Below, one piece after another: positions 1-9,284 of a stretch of DNA of 64,000 bases (its first letter is position 1; every line of letters begins with the position of its first letter). The stretch covers positions 62,001-126,000 of the forward strand of contig NZ_BMJV01000008.1 in assembly GCF_014643635.1 (NCBI RefSeq). Reading direction: 5' to 3'. Below the pieces are notes generated by a model. That model searched no databases. It was not told where the DNA came from and was given only the letters and a program-made list of their open reading frames with translations. The translations under genes were made by a program, and so were the position numbers. Origin of the DNA: Salipiger pallidus (GTDB taxonomy: Bacteria > Pseudomonadota > Alphaproteobacteria > Rhodobacterales > Rhodobacteraceae).

Positions 1-599
1 AGGTGGGCGGTGTCGCGCACGCCGTCCGGCACCACCCGCAGGTCGTCCATGCGGTTTTCGCCCAGCACGCGCAGGGCGAGACGACGCAGGGGCAGGCGGG
101 CCTCATCGGTCATGCAGACCTGTCCGGTGACGCGGGTGAGGCGCTGCAGCAAGGCCTCGCCGATCTCGTCACGTTTGACCGTGGGTACCACGGCCCGGGT
201 GTGCCCGAGCAGCGCGTTCGGCAGCCAGAACACAGAAATGCCCACCACTGCCGCCGCAATCGCTGAAATCATAAAGACCCGCAGCTTGCCCGGGCGGGGA
301 CGCTGCCGTTCGATGGCCCGCAACAGGCGGTCGATCGCCTCGGTCATGGTGACCTCGTCTTCGGGCAGCTCGAGGGTTTCGCCGGGATCGCCGTCGGGAT
401 GGTAGATCGCCGGGATCTGGCCGCGATTGGCACGGCGTACCGCCGCCAACGACCAGTGGGCGAGCGGCCGCCCCGAGAACTCGGAAATGGTCAGCGACGC
501 ATCCCCCAGCGACACGACGACCTCGCGCCGCTGTGCGTCGGGTTCGGGACGCCAAAGACCCGATGCTTCCAGTCGCTGATACTTCTTGAGTGCCGTCAT
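1..599 (-). CDS. Conserved hypothetical membrane protein (3' end outside window)
   Basis: An open frame runs from an ATG at 599 leftward through the window edge without a stop, so about 199 N-terminal residues are visible and the C terminus is missing. It begins MTALKKYQRLEASGLWR and has an N-terminal soluble part (about residues 1-105), one membrane-spanning segment (about 108-126, FMISAIAAAVVGISVFWL) and then a soluble domain. From memory of Rhodobacterales genomes this is a conserved protein with no assigned role; the region past the membrane segment loosely recalls M48 peptidase-like proteins, but no HExxH motif is visible in the part present. Codon use is typical of the window, so the gene looks intact. 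Confidence 0.7.
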   Translation of the reverse strand, partial: MTALKKYQRLEASGLWRPEPDAQRREVVVSLGDASLTISEFSGRPLAHWSLAAVRRANRGQIPAIYHPDGDPGETLELPEDEVTMTEAIDRLLRAIERQRPRPGKLRVFMISAIAAAVVGISVFWLPNALLGHTRAVVPTVKRDEIGEALLQRLTRVTGQVCMTDEARLPLRRLALRVLGENRMDDLRVVPDGVRDTAH

Positions 600-874
600 C
601 CGGGCTTGCTCTGCCTCTTTTGAAGGGACGATAGCGCGGCCAACCGCGAAGAACAATGCGGCCTGTTTCCCCAGCTGTCCGCAGATGTGTCATCAGGGCG
701 TCTTCACGGCCCGGATGCCATGGCGCTCGAATGACCTGAGGCAGGGTCGACCCGCCGGGCAAGTCTTGGCGAGCACCGTCATGGCCAACGGCGCGGCGCG
801 GCATAGGTGGTAAGGTTAGTCAGCACGTGGCGCTGCCACCGGGGGCCGCCGCCGGAAGCCAAGGGGAGGCCTTC

Positions 875-1465
875 ATGCCAGTTCACATGTTCCAAAACCC
901 CGGTCGCCGCATCCTCATGTCGCCCGCCGCCGAAGGTGGCGGCGGCAGTGTGCCGCGCACGGGCATCAGCCTCACAGTCAATGGAGAACGCCGGGATCTC
1001 ACGGCGGACAACCGGGTCACGCTGCTTGATGCGCTGCGCGAGGAACTGGGCCTGACCGGGGCCAAGTAAGGCTGCGATCATGGTCAGTGCGGGGCCTGCA
1101 CCTGTTCGGTCAATGGCAAGAGGGTGCTGTCCTGTCTCACGCTTGCGGTCATGCATGACGGTGACGAGGTGCATACAATCGAGGGCATCGGTCTGCCGGG
1201 CAACCTTGATGCGATGCAACGCGCCTTCGTGGACAACGATGGTTTCAAGTGCGGATATTGCACGCCGGGGCAGGTCGCCTCGGCCAAGGCGGTGGTCGAG
1301 GAGATCCGCGCCAACATCCCCTCGCAGGTGACCGGCGATCTGACCGCCACCATCGCCTTCACCGAGGCCGAGATCCGCGAGCGCATGTCCGGCAACATCT
1401 GCCGCTGCGGTGCCTACGCCAACATCCTTGCAGCAATCACCGAGGTGGCCGAGCAGCAAACCTGA
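875..1465 (+). pseudogene. PaoA/YagT-type 2Fe-2S subunit of a xanthine-dehydrogenase-family enzyme, broken by an in-frame stop
   Basis: The ATG at 875 follows a good Shine-Dalgarno (AAGGGGAGG, 861-869). The frame reads SLTVNGERRDLTADNRV and LLDALREELGLTGAK, meets TAA at 1067-1069, and continues in the same frame with GCDHGQCGACTCSVNGKR, CGYCTPGQ and GNICRCGAYANILAAI. Both [2Fe-2S] cysteine sets of the family are therefore present but split by the stop. Family members read LxGTKKGCDHGQCGAC here, so one A-to-T change turning a Lys codon into TAA is enough to explain the break. The FAD and molybdopterin subunits that normally follow (PaoB, PaoC) are absent; noncoding DNA and csbD come next. It is an orphan remnant, unless the stop is a sequencing error or is read through. 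Confidence 0.85.
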
Positions 1466-1594
1466 CCATGCGACATGGCTCCCCCGGCCAGTCCGCCGCG
1501 GTGCTGTCCCGTTGCCTGTAGCAAGCAAGAGCGTCCGACTACATTGCAGGTAAATCGCAGCGTTCAGGGCATATCATACCCCCAGACACACGAA

Positions 1595-1619
1595 GGCCCC
1601 GGGGAGGGAACCCGGGGCC
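1595..1619 (-). terminator. Candidate terminator of csbD
   Basis: A perfect 9-bp stem (GGCCCCGGG / CCCGGGGCC) with a 7-nt loop lies about 55 bp past the csbD stop. The following T tract on the minus strand is weak (TTCGTGTGTC), so termination efficiency is uncertain. Confidence 0.5.
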
Positions 1620-1673
1620 GGTACGTGCATAAGCCTGATGTGCGGTCAGGCTGGTCTTGTCAGGCTCTATGCA

Positions 1674-1877
1674 TCAAGCGGAATGCTTGTTGTAGAACTC
1701 ATCAACTTCGCGCTCGGCCTGATCTTTTTCAATGCCGTAGCGTTCCTGCACGACACCGATCAGCTTGTCACGGTTGCCTTCGGCGCGGTCAAGGTCATCG
1801 TCGGTGAGCTTGCCCCACTGGACCTTGGCGTCGCCCTTCAGTTGTTTCCATTTGCCTTCGATAACATCCCAGTTCAT
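1674..1877 (-). CDS. CsbD family stress protein
   Basis: This 67-residue, highly charged soluble protein starts MNWDVIEGKWKQLKGDAK and contains KWGKLTDDDL-like and GNRDKLIGVVQERYGI segments, the signature of the CsbD family (small general-stress-induced proteins whose biochemical role is unknown). The length is normal for the family. It has its own Shine-Dalgarno (AAGGAGATTCC, just upstream on the minus strand) and stands alone: the neighbours are the broken iron-sulfur gene and NAD kinase. Induction by stress is known for relatives and is not shown by the sequence here. Confidence 0.9.
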   Translation of the reverse strand: MNWDVIEGKWKQLKGDAKVQWGKLTDDDLDRAEGNRDKLIGVVQERYGIEKDQAEREVDEFYNKHSA

Positions 1878-1998
1878 CGGAATCTCCTTTCGTCAGGCTT
1901 GTCCCGCATTGTCGCGGGGTTCGGAAAGAGAACCCGCTCGGCCCGGCTCGGGTTCCATCCGCCCTGACGTATTCGGCAATCCGAACTTGTCTGGATCG

Positions 1999-2760
1999 TC
2001 AGACGAACTGTTCGCGGATCAGCCGTTCCTCGAGGCCATGGCCGGGGTCGAACAGTACGCTGTGGGAAATCGACGGTTCTGAGCGGACGTCGACGCGGAC
2101 CACATCGCGCACGGACTGGCTGTCAGCCTCGGCCATCACCGGGCGTTTGCCCGGATCGAGCACCTCGAAGGTAACCTCGGCGGGCTTGGGCAGCAGCGCC
2201 CCGCGCCAGCGTCGCGGGCGGAAGGCCGCGACGGCGGTGAGGGCCAGCACCTCGGCCCCGATGGGCAGGATAGGGCCGTGGGCCGAGTAGTTGTAGGCGG
2301 TGGAGCCGGCGGGGGTGGCCAGCAGCGCGCCGTCGCAGACCAGTTCCGGCATGCGCAGCTTGCCATCCACATGGATTGCCAGCCGCGCCGCCTGCGGTCC
2401 TGCACGCAAGAGCGATACCTCGTTGATCGCCAGTGCCACGTGGGTCGTGCCGTCGCTGCGGTGTGCGCGCATGGAAAGCGGGTTGATCATCGCGCGTTCG
2501 GCAGCCCCCAGCCGCTCCTCAAGCGCATGTTCCGAGTATTCGTTCATGAGGAAACCAACGGTGCCGCGGTTCATACCGTACACCGGCACGGCCAGCGCCT
2601 CGGTGCGGTGGAGGGTGTGCAGCATGAAGCCGTCGCCCCCCAGCGCCACGATGACGTCGGCGCCCTCTTCGGCGTGGTTGCCGTAGCGGCGGGTCAGCCC
2701 GGCGAGCGCGGCCTGCGCGATGGGCGCGTTCGAGGCGCAGAAGGCGATTTTGAGAGACAT
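1999..2760 (-). CDS. nadK: NAD kinase
   Basis: This 253-residue protein phosphorylates NAD to NADP with ATP in the cytoplasm. It carries the kinase signature [13 protein letters not shown] (GGDG motif, about residues 36-48), [13 protein letters not shown], the INEVSLLR segment and the [16 protein letters not shown] substrate loop. The start is set at the ATG at 2760 because the protein then begins [16 protein letters not shown] as in relatives; the frame is open further upstream but that extension has no family similarity. It is divergent from glyA, so the roughly 185 bp between them holds two promoters. Confidence 0.93.
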   Translation of the reverse strand: MSLKIAFCASNAPIAQAALAGLTRRYGNHAEEGADVIVALGGDGFMLHTLHRTEALAVPVYGMNRGTVGFLMNEYSEHALEERLGAAERAMINPLSMRAHRSDGTTHVALAINEVSLLRAGPQAARLAIHVDGKLRMPELVCDGALLATPAGSTAYNYSAHGPILPIGAEVLALTAVAAFRPRRWRGALLPKPAEVTFEVLDPGKRPVMAEADSQSVRDVVRVDVRSEPSISHSVLFDPGHGLEERLIREQFV

Positions 2761-2945
2761 GGTTTCCTGCGGCTGGCGGTGTTTCCCCCACGGGGCGGGA
2801 CGTTCCGAAACAAGCACAAGTTTTCCCGTACCGCCAGACATGCCGCGGCATCGGGTCAATATGACGCTTTGGATACTTTGCCCCGGCGGCGGTTTCTTAT
2901 ACTCAGGCGCCACATGACGAATCCTTGACACCGGAGACCTGCCTC

Positions 2946-4241
2946 ATGACCGCCACGCCCAGCGACGACGGCTTCTTCACCCAAGAGCTTTCCGACCGCG
3001 ACCCCGAGCTCTTTGCCTCGATCACCGGCGAGCTCGGCCGCCAGCGCGACGAGATCGAGCTGATCGCCTCCGAGAACATCGTATCCCGCGCCGTGATGCA
3101 GGCGCAGGGGTCGGTGATGACCAACAAATATGCCGAAGGTTACCCGGGCAAGCGCTATTACGGCGGCTGCGACTGGGTGGACGTGGCCGAAAACCTTGCC
3201 ATCGACCGCGCCAAGCAGCTCTTCGGCTGCGAGTTCGCCAACGTGCAGCCGAACTCCGGCTCCCAGGCGAACCAGGGCGTGTTCACCGCGCTGCTGCAGC
3301 CGGGTGACACCATCCTCGGCATGTCGCTCGACGCGGGCGGCCACCTGACCCACGGCGCCAAGCCGAACCAGTCGGGCAAGTGGTTCAACGCCGTGCAATA
3401 CGGCGTGCGCAAGCAGGACAACCTGCTCGATTACGACGAGGTCGCGGCGCTGGCGAAAGAACACCAGCCCAAGCTCATCATCGCCGGCGGCTCGGCCATT
3501 CCGCGCCAGATCGACTTTGCCAAGATGCGCGAGATCGCGGATTCCGTTGGTGCCTACCTGCACGTGGACATGGCGCACTTTGCCGGTCTCGTGGCGGCGG
3601 GCGAACATCCCTCGCCGTTCCCGCACGCGCATGTGGCGACCACCACCACCCACAAGACCCTGCGCGGTCCGCGTGGCGGCATGATCCTCACCAATGACGA
3701 GGCGCTGGCCAAGAAGTTCAACTCGGCCATCTTCCCCGGCATCCAGGGCGGCCCGCTGATGCATGTCATCGCCGGCAAGGCCGTGGCCTTCGGCGAGGCG
3801 CTGCGCCCCGAGTTCAAGGGCTACATCAAGAACGTGGTGGCCAACGCGCAGGCGCTGTCCGACCAGCTCATAAAGGGCGGGCTCGACACCGTGACTCACG
3901 GCACCGACACCCACGTGGTACTGGTCGACCTGCGCCCCAAGGGTGTGAAGGGCAACGCCACCGAGAAGGCGCTCGGCCGGGCGCACATCACCTGCAACAA
4001 GAACGGTGTGCCGTTCGATCCGGAAAAGCCGACGGTGACCAGCGGCATCCGCCTTGGGTCGCCCGCAGGCACCACCCGTGGGTTCGGTGAGGCAGAGTTC
4101 CGCCAGATTGCCGACTGGATCATCGAAGTGGTCGATGGGCTCGCGGCCAATGGCGAAGAAGGCAATGCCGAGGTCGAGGAAAAGGTGCGCGGTGAAGTCA
4201 CCGAGTTCCTCAAGCGTTTCCCGATCTACCCGACGCTGTAA
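2946..4241 (+). CDS. glyA: Serine hydroxymethyltransferase
   Basis: This 431-residue PLP enzyme interconverts serine and glycine using tetrahydrofolate, feeding one-carbon units. The hallmarks are [14 protein letters not shown] near the N terminus, [14 protein letters not shown], and the PLP-lysine motif [14 protein letters not shown] at about residues 226-239. The ATG at 2946 gives the expected N terminus ([13 protein letters not shown]). A TATACT -10-like hexamer lies at 2898-2903, with no convincing -35. In an organism that also encodes sarcosine oxidase, which makes glycine and methylene-THF, this enzyme is the natural next step, although the two loci are 44 kb apart here. Confidence 0.96.
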   Translation: MTATPSDDGFFTQELSDRDPELFASITGELGRQRDEIELIASENIVSRAVMQAQGSVMTNKYAEGYPGKRYYGGCDWVDVAENLAIDRAKQLFGCEFANVQPNSGSQANQGVFTALLQPGDTILGMSLDAGGHLTHGAKPNQSGKWFNAVQYGVRKQDNLLDYDEVAALAKEHQPKLIIAGGSAIPRQIDFAKMREIADSVGAYLHVDMAHFAGLVAAGEHPSPFPHAHVATTTTHKTLRGPRGGMILTNDEALAKKFNSAIFPGIQGGPLMHVIAGKAVAFGEALRPEFKGYIKNVVANAQALSDQLIKGGLDTVTHGTDTHVVLVDLRPKGVKGNATEKALGRAHITCNKNGVPFDPEKPTVTSGIRLGSPAGTTRGFGEAEFRQIADWIIEVVDGLAANGEEGNAEVEEKVRGEVTEFLKRFPIYPTL

Positions 4242-4268
4242 ATTTCAGGAGCTGATGTTCCAAGAGGC

Positions 4269-4297
4269 GCCGGTGCGGATCGCGCCGGCCCCTTTTT
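4269..4297 (+). terminator. Intrinsic terminator of glyA
   Basis: A 9-bp stem (GCCGGTGCG / CGCGCCGGC, one G-T wobble) with a GAT loop is followed by CCC and then TTTTT, 28 bp past the glyA stop. Confidence 0.85.
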
Positions 4298-4646
4298 CGT
4301 GTGGTTTTTTGGGTGCGGCTGCTTTTGGCGTTTTTTGCAGCCCTTTGCGGTGTGCTGTCGAAGAACTGCGCACCGGGCGCGCTGCGCGCGGCGGGGGCTC
4401 TGCCCCCGGCCCCCCGGGATATTTCAGGTCAAAGGAAGCGGGGGGGCGGCGCGGTATCGCGGGGCGCTTTTTTCAGATTGCGGGCCTGCGCGGTGGTCGG
4501 GCGTTCTGGGGGTGTCTGCTCATTGCACGCGATGCGGAGCGCGGGCAGACGAGTGCCTGCGGGGCAGGGGCTTGACGCTGGCGGGACCTGTGCCAGTGTG
4601 AGGCAAGGCCCGCGGTCCGGCGGTTGCCGAAGCTCCGGATCCTTCC
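4298..4646. other. Intergenic region holding a dispersed repeat
   Basis: There is no credible gene. The first part is unusually T-rich in short runs. The middle holds the family A repeat listed separately. The last 200 bp are GC-rich and presumably contain the promoter of the MFS gene, but no clear -35/-10 pair is visible. Confidence 0.5.
4393..4438 (+). repeat. Dispersed intergenic repeat, family A, copy 1
   Basis: GGGGGCTCTGCCCCC forms a tight stem-loop, followed after a few bases by CCCCCGGGATATTT and GGTCAAAGGAA. A second copy with the same two conserved blocks is at 45425-45487, so this is a repeated element and not chance. Confidence 0.7.
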
Positions 4647-6284
4647 ATGCCCATGTCTGCCTCCAGTTCCTCGTCCTCGAACCCGTTGTCGGTGTTGCGC
4701 ATTCCCGCGTTCCGCAACCGCTGGGGCGCCTCGCTCGTGTCCAACCTCGGCACGCTGGTGCAGTCCGTGGGGGCGGGCTGGATGATGACGCAGATTTCCG
4801 ACAGCGACGCCATGGTGGGCCTCGTGCAGGGGGCGGTGACCGTGCCTACCATGTTGTTCGCGGTCTTCGCGGGTACGCTTGCCGATAGCCACGACCGGCG
4901 GATCGTGATGATCGGGGCGCAGCTGTTCATGATGGCCTCGGCGGTGCTTCTGACGGTGCTGGCCTGGGTGGGGCTGATGACGCCGTGGCTGCTCGTGGGC
5001 CTGACCTTCCTGATCGGCACCGGATCGACCTTCTTCAACCCGTCCTGGCAGGCGTCCATGGGGGACATCGTGCCGCGGTCCGAGCTGCCTTCGGCGGTGG
5101 CGCTAAATTCCATGGGATTCAACGCCATGCGCTCGGTCGGGCCGGCGATCGGCGGGATCATCGTCGCCGTGGCGGGGGCGGCGGCAGCCTTTGCGCTGAA
5201 CGCGGTAAGCTACGTGGCGATGATCATCGCGCTGTGGCTTTGGAAGGCGCCGCTGCCAGACCGCAGCCTGCCGCGCGAGCCGCTGCGCCTCGCGGTGCAG
5301 TCTGGGCTACGCTACGTTGCCATGTCGCCGAACCTCGTCAACGTGATGGGGCGGGCATTCCTGTTCGGCCTTGGCGCAGTCGCGGTGCTGTCGCTGCTGC
5401 CTGTGGTGGCCCATGAGCGGCTGGGCGGCGATGCCACCACCTACGGCATCCTGCTGGGGTGTTTCGGGGTCGGGGCCATCTTTGGCGCCTTCTTCAACGC
5501 CAAGCTGCGCGCGGCCATGGACAACGAGCATATCTGCCGCGCTGCCGCCTTCGCTGGAGGAGGGGCGACCTTGCTGCTGGCCTTTGCGCCGGTGATCTGG
5601 CTGTGCCTGCCGGCGCTGCTGGTGGCGGGGGCCTCTTGGGTCATCGCGCTGTCGCTGTTCAACGTGACGGTGCAGCTGTCAACCCCGCGCTGGGTGGTGG
5701 GCCGGGCCATTGCGCTGTACCAGTCGGCCAGCTTCGGGGGCATGGCGCTTGGCAGCTGGCTCTGGGGGGCGGTGTCGGATGGGCAGACGCTCGCCATTGC
5801 GCTGGGAGGCGCGGCGGTGACGCTGGTGCTTGCGGGGCTGGTGGGACTGCATCGTCCCTTGCCGGAATACGGCAGCCTCGATCTGTCGCCGCTGGGCCTG
5901 TTCCGCGAGCCGATGCTGCGGCTTGATATCCAGCCGCGCAGCGGGCCCGTGGTGGTCGAGATCTCATACGAGATCGATCCCGCCGACGTGGACGCTTTCC
6001 TTGAGGTGATGGCCGAACGGCGGCGGGTGCGCATCCGCGACGGGGCGCAGAACTGGGTTCTCATGCGCGATTTGGAAAGCCCCCGGATCTGGCAGGAGAC
6101 CTACCACGTGCCGACTTGGGTCGAGTACATCCGCCACAACACGCGGCGCACGGTGGCCGATCGCGAGAGCCTCGAGCGACTTCAGGGGCTGCACCGAGGG
6201 GCCGAGCCGCCTAAGGCGCGGCGGATGATCGAGAGGCATTCGCTGGCCCGGGGACGCGGCGGGGTCTACCGGTTCGACATCTGA
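4647..6284 (+). CDS. MFS transporter with C-terminal soluble domain
   Basis: This 545-residue protein's first ~410 residues form a major facilitator with about 11-12 membrane helices. They include the loop ADSHDRRIVMIG between TM2 and TM3, and FFNPSWQASMGDIVPR and ALNSMGFNAMRSVGPAIGG typical of the EntS-like MFS_3 family of exporters. The last ~110 residues (from about RSGPVVVEISYEI) are soluble and predicted cytoplasmic, with alternating strands and helices as in small ABM-like ferredoxin folds; fusions of this kind are known in MFS_3 proteins. The substrate cannot be told. The ATG at 4647 has no strong Shine-Dalgarno, and the ATG at 4653 is an alternative. Confidence 0.85.
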   Translation: MPMSASSSSSSNPLSVLRIPAFRNRWGASLVSNLGTLVQSVGAGWMMTQISDSDAMVGLVQGAVTVPTMLFAVFAGTLADSHDRRIVMIGAQLFMMASAVLLTVLAWVGLMTPWLLVGLTFLIGTGSTFFNPSWQASMGDIVPRSELPSAVALNSMGFNAMRSVGPAIGGIIVAVAGAAAAFALNAVSYVAMIIALWLWKAPLPDRSLPREPLRLAVQSGLRYVAMSPNLVNVMGRAFLFGLGAVAVLSLLPVVAHERLGGDATTYGILLGCFGVGAIFGAFFNAKLRAAMDNEHICRAAAFAGGGATLLLAFAPVIWLCLPALLVAGASWVIALSLFNVTVQLSTPRWVVGRAIALYQSASFGGMALGSWLWGAVSDGQTLAIALGGAAVTLVLAGLVGLHRPLPEYGSLDLSPLGLFREPMLRLDIQPRSGPVVVEISYEIDPADVDAFLEVMAERRRVRIRDGAQNWVLMRDLESPRIWQETYHVPTWVEYIRHNTRRTVADRESLERLQGLHRGAEPPKARRMIERHSLARGRGGVYRFDI

Positions 6285-6296
6285 GCTGAGCGAATG

Positions 6297-6327
6297 AAAA
6301 AGGCCCGCCATGAGGGGCGGGCCTTCG
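6297..6327. terminator. Bidirectional terminator between the MFS and peroxiredoxin genes
   Basis: A perfect 9-bp stem (AGGCCCGCC 6301-6309 / GGCGGGCCT 6316-6324) is flanked by AAAAA on the left. It therefore works for the leftward peroxiredoxin gene (U-tract on the minus strand), and more weakly for the rightward MFS gene. Confidence 0.8.
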
Positions 6328-6344
6328 TGGTTCTGGCAGCTGGA

Positions 6345-6998
6345 TTATGCCGGGTCTTTCGCAAAGCGCAGGTAGGGAAGCTTAATGTCCAGCTCACCGT
6401 ATTTCTCGGCGGCGGCGGCATCGTCCAGCGACAGGGCGACGATCACGTCCTGGCCCGTTTCCCAGTTGGCGGGCGTGGCAAGCGGCGCGCCGTAGGTCTT
6501 CTGCAGGCCGTCTAGGGCGCGCAGCACCTCGGCGAAGTTGCGGCCGACGGACATCGGGTAGGTCATCATCAGCTGCACCTTCTTGTTCGGCGCCACGATG
6601 AAGACCGAGCGCACGGTGGCGCTGTCGGCAGGGGTGCGGCCGTCGGGCAGGTAGGCGTCGGCGGGCAGCATGTCGAGCGCCTTGGCGACCTCGAGCCCGT
6701 CATCGGCGATGATCGGGAAACCGGCCTTGGCACCGGCGACGGTCTCGATGTCGCCCTTCCATTTCTCGTGCTCGGCCACGCCGTCCACCGAAATGCCCAT
6801 CACCTTGGTGCCGCGCTTGGCCCATTCATCGGCCAGCTGCGCGACGGCACCGAATTCGGTGGTGCAGACGGGGGTGAAATCCTTGGGGTGCGAGAACAGG
6901 ATTGCCCAGCTGTCTCCGATCCAGTCGTGCAGATCGTATTCGCCAAGGTCGGTCTTGACGTGAAGGTTCGGAATTTCGTCGTTGATGCGCAGTGCCAT
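6345..6998 (-). CDS. 1-Cys peroxiredoxin (Prx6 type)
   Basis: This 217-residue thiol peroxidase reduces hydrogen peroxide and organic hydroperoxides. The peroxidatic cysteine is in HPKDFTPVCTTE (about residue 45), and the Prx6-type C-terminal domain (RSVFIVAPNKKVQLMMTYP, then VGRNFAEVLRALDGLQ) is complete. No resolving cysteine is seen, which fits the 1-Cys class. The ATG at 6998 is preceded by GGGAGC and gives the standard N terminus MALRINDEIPNL; the longer open frame to 7133 lacks family similarity. It lies back to back with the aldehyde dehydrogenase gene. Confidence 0.94.
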   Translation of the reverse strand: MALRINDEIPNLHVKTDLGEYDLHDWIGDSWAILFSHPKDFTPVCTTEFGAVAQLADEWAKRGTKVMGISVDGVAEHEKWKGDIETVAGAKAGFPIIADDGLEVAKALDMLPADAYLPDGRTPADSATVRSVFIVAPNKKVQLMMTYPMSVGRNFAEVLRALDGLQKTYGAPLATPANWETGQDVIVALSLDDAAAAEKYGELDIKLPYLRFAKDPA

Positions 6999-7177
6999 GT
7001 CGGTTGCTCCCTTTTCCGGTGCATGAAGATCGGCTGCCTTCTTAGGTACAATCAGAATCCACGATGTAAAGAGGCGGCTTGCGGGGCAGGGGGCGTGGTG
7101 CCAGAGTGTCAACGAGATCGGGAATTTGATCAAATCCCCGCAGATCCCAATCCGAACCCTCTTGCAGGAGCGAAGAC

Positions 7178-8617
7178 ATGATCGAGAAACGCCAGTTCTA
7201 CATCGACGGAGCTTGGGTCGACGCGGCCACCGCCCGCGACCACGAGGTCATCAACCCGGCCACTGAAGAGCCCTGCGCCGTCATATCCCTCGGCGATCAG
7301 GCGGACACTGACGCTGCCGTGGCCGCCGCCTCGCGCGCGCTGCCGGGCTGGATGGCGACCCCGGCGGCCGAGCGCATCGCGCTGGTCGAAAAGCTGCTGG
7401 CCGTCTACAAGCGCCGCGCCGAGGAGATGGCCCAGGCCATGACCCTCGAGATGGGGGCGCCCATTGCGCTGTCGCGGTCGAGCCAGGTCGGCGCGGGGCT
7501 GTTTCACCTGCAGAACTTCATTGACGCCGCCAAGGGGTTTTCGTTCGAAGAGCCGTTCTCGGACGCCCATCCCGACACCCGGATGATCCACGAGGCGGTG
7601 GGGGTCTGCGCGCTCATCACGCCATGGAACTGGCCGATGAACCAAGTGACACTGAAGGTCGGCGCCGCCGCAATCGCGGGCTGCACCATGGTGCTGAAGC
7701 CGTCCGAGGAATCGCCGCTCTCGGCGATGCTGTTTGCCGAGTTCATGGACGAGGCGGGCTTCCCCAAGGGGGTGTTCAACCTCGTGAACGGCGATGGCGT
7801 TGGGGTCGGCACCCAGCTGTCGGCGCATGAGGACGTGGACATGGTGAGCTTCACCGGTTCCACCCGCGCGGGCCGGCTGATCTCCAAGACCGCGGCCGAG
7901 ACGCTCAAGCGTGTGCACCTCGAGCTTGGGGGCAAGGGCGCGAACCTGATCTTCGCCGATGCGGACGACGAGGCGGTGAAACGCGGCGTCGCTCACATGA
8001 TGCAGAACTCAGGCCAGAGCTGCAACGCGCCCTCGCGCATGATGGTTGAGGCGGGGATCTATGATCGTGTGGTCGACGAGGCCACCGAGGTGGCAAAATC
8101 CACGAAGGTCGGTTCCCCTGCCGAGGACGGCCCGCATATCGGCCCGGTGGTGAACGCCGTACAATACGACAAGATCCAGGCGCTGATCGAAAAGGGCATC
8201 TCCGAGGGCGCCCGCCTTGTCGCGGGAGGCCCGGGCCGCCCCGAGGGCTTCAACAAGGGCTTCTACGTGCGCCCCACGGTCTTTGCCGACGTGACCCCCG
8301 ACATGACCATCGCGAACGAAGAGATTTTCGGTCCGGTGCTGTCGATCATGAAGTTCGAGACCGAGGAAGAAGCCGTACGCGTGGCCAATGACACACCCTA
8401 TGGCCTGACCAACTACGTGCAGTCCGGTGACACCGAGCGCCGTCACCGGCTCGCGCGGCAGCTTCGGTCGGGGATGGTCGAGATGAACGGCAAAAGCCGT
8501 GCGCCGGGTGCGCCCTTCGGTGGCATGAAACAGTCGGGCAATGGCCGCGAGGCGGGGATCCTCGGGATCCATGATTTCCTCGAGATCAAGGCTGTGAGCG
8601 GCTGGGCTGCGGAGTAA
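7178..8617 (+). CDS. NAD(P)-dependent aldehyde dehydrogenase
   Basis: This 479-residue protein of the ALDH superfamily oxidises an aldehyde to the acid. It has the cofactor-binding segments TPWNWPMNQVTLKV and FTGSTRAGRLI, the general base region LELGGKGANLIF and the catalytic cysteine in QNSGQSCNAPSRM (about residue 285). The length is that of the soluble ALDH core with no extra domain. The Shine-Dalgarno CAGGAGCG is 9 bp upstream. No neighbour indicates the substrate: it is monocistronic, with a terminator after it. Confidence 0.93.
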   Translation: MIEKRQFYIDGAWVDAATARDHEVINPATEEPCAVISLGDQADTDAAVAAASRALPGWMATPAAERIALVEKLLAVYKRRAEEMAQAMTLEMGAPIALSRSSQVGAGLFHLQNFIDAAKGFSFEEPFSDAHPDTRMIHEAVGVCALITPWNWPMNQVTLKVGAAAIAGCTMVLKPSEESPLSAMLFAEFMDEAGFPKGVFNLVNGDGVGVGTQLSAHEDVDMVSFTGSTRAGRLISKTAAETLKRVHLELGGKGANLIFADADDEAVKRGVAHMMQNSGQSCNAPSRMMVEAGIYDRVVDEATEVAKSTKVGSPAEDGPHIGPVVNAVQYDKIQALIEKGISEGARLVAGGPGRPEGFNKGFYVRPTVFADVTPDMTIANEEIFGPVLSIMKFETEEEAVRVANDTPYGLTNYVQSGDTERRHRLARQLRSGMVEMNGKSRAPGAPFGGMKQSGNGREAGILGIHDFLEIKAVSGWAAE

Positions 8618-8627
8618 ACTTCTTGAG

Positions 8628-8654
8628 GAGGGGGCGCCCGGAGTGCCCCCTCTT
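8628..8654 (+). terminator. Candidate terminator of the aldehyde dehydrogenase gene
   Basis: The 8-bp stem GAGGGGGC / GCCCCCTC with a 9-nt loop lies 11 bp past the stop. It is followed by TTCGATCTTTCT, only moderately T-rich. Confidence 0.6.
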
Positions 8655-8682
8655 CGATCTTTCTGGCAAGGATCGGCTTTCG

Positions 8683-8744
8683 CGTATTTGGAAAGAGAAG
8701 AAGGGCAGGGAGGCACCCTTGCCGTCTTCTTTTCCCAAATACGT
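8683..8744. repeat. Dispersed intergenic repeat, family B, copy 1 (inverted pair)
   Basis: The left arm CGTATTTGGAAAGAGAAGAA and the right arm TTCTTTTCCCAAATACG form a long imperfect hairpin about 62 bp across. The left arm recurs at 20351-20375 with only two differences. Confidence 0.65.
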
Positions 8745-9284
8745 CTGCTTGATCGAGGTGCGCAGGGGGCCGGACTTTGGTGGGCAGGCGGTTGAGCGTC
8801 TTGGGGGGGCTGATTGCGTGGCGCAATCGTCGCGAGATCCGTTTCGGCTCTTGGCTGGAGATCAGCTCGAATAGCTTCCATTGTGAGGAAGATGTCGCTT
8901 GAGACGAGGCTACCTACGTCACAAGGGCTTGCTGAGCACCTGGGCACATTGACGACCTCGGTGGCCGGTCAAGCGCCGGGCATGGGCGCATCCAGGCGTG
9001 GCAATTACACTGCGGTCGGAAACTCTCATTAATCGTCAAGCGCAAGTCTGGCGGATGTAGATCAGATGTTGGGCGGCTGTGCTGCGCAGGCTGTGAGGAA
9101 GGGGGACAAATCAGGTGGGTGGATGGCGCAGCTGGTCCGGAACCCAAGTGTGCAGGCGCTGGCCGGGCTTGATGCAAAGGTTCAGGTGGCGGGCCGGCCG
9201 CCGGGCGGAGCTAGAGCCGGAGGCCGCAGGCCTGAATCAGCGGCCTGACTGGCGCGAGGCACGACCGCCGCGGCAGGCTGTTCG

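Larger units (their letters stand above)
8618..9284. other. Long noncoding stretch after the aldehyde dehydrogenase gene
   Basis: It holds the terminator at 8628-8654 and the family B palindromic repeat at 8683-8744. From 8750 to 9284 no reading frame has plausible codon use or recognisable similarity. The remainder shows no RNA fold or motif that I can name. Confidence 0.5.

Noticed and set aside
2898-2903. Promoter of glyA from the TATACT hexamer
   Set aside because: No acceptable -35 lies at 16-18 bp (TTGGAT is 23 bp away), so it is mentioned under glyA and not listed.
2856-3986. Long open frame antisense to glyA
   Set aside because: It is the shadow of a GC-rich gene: the protein is low in complexity, has no family match, and glyA explains the region completely.
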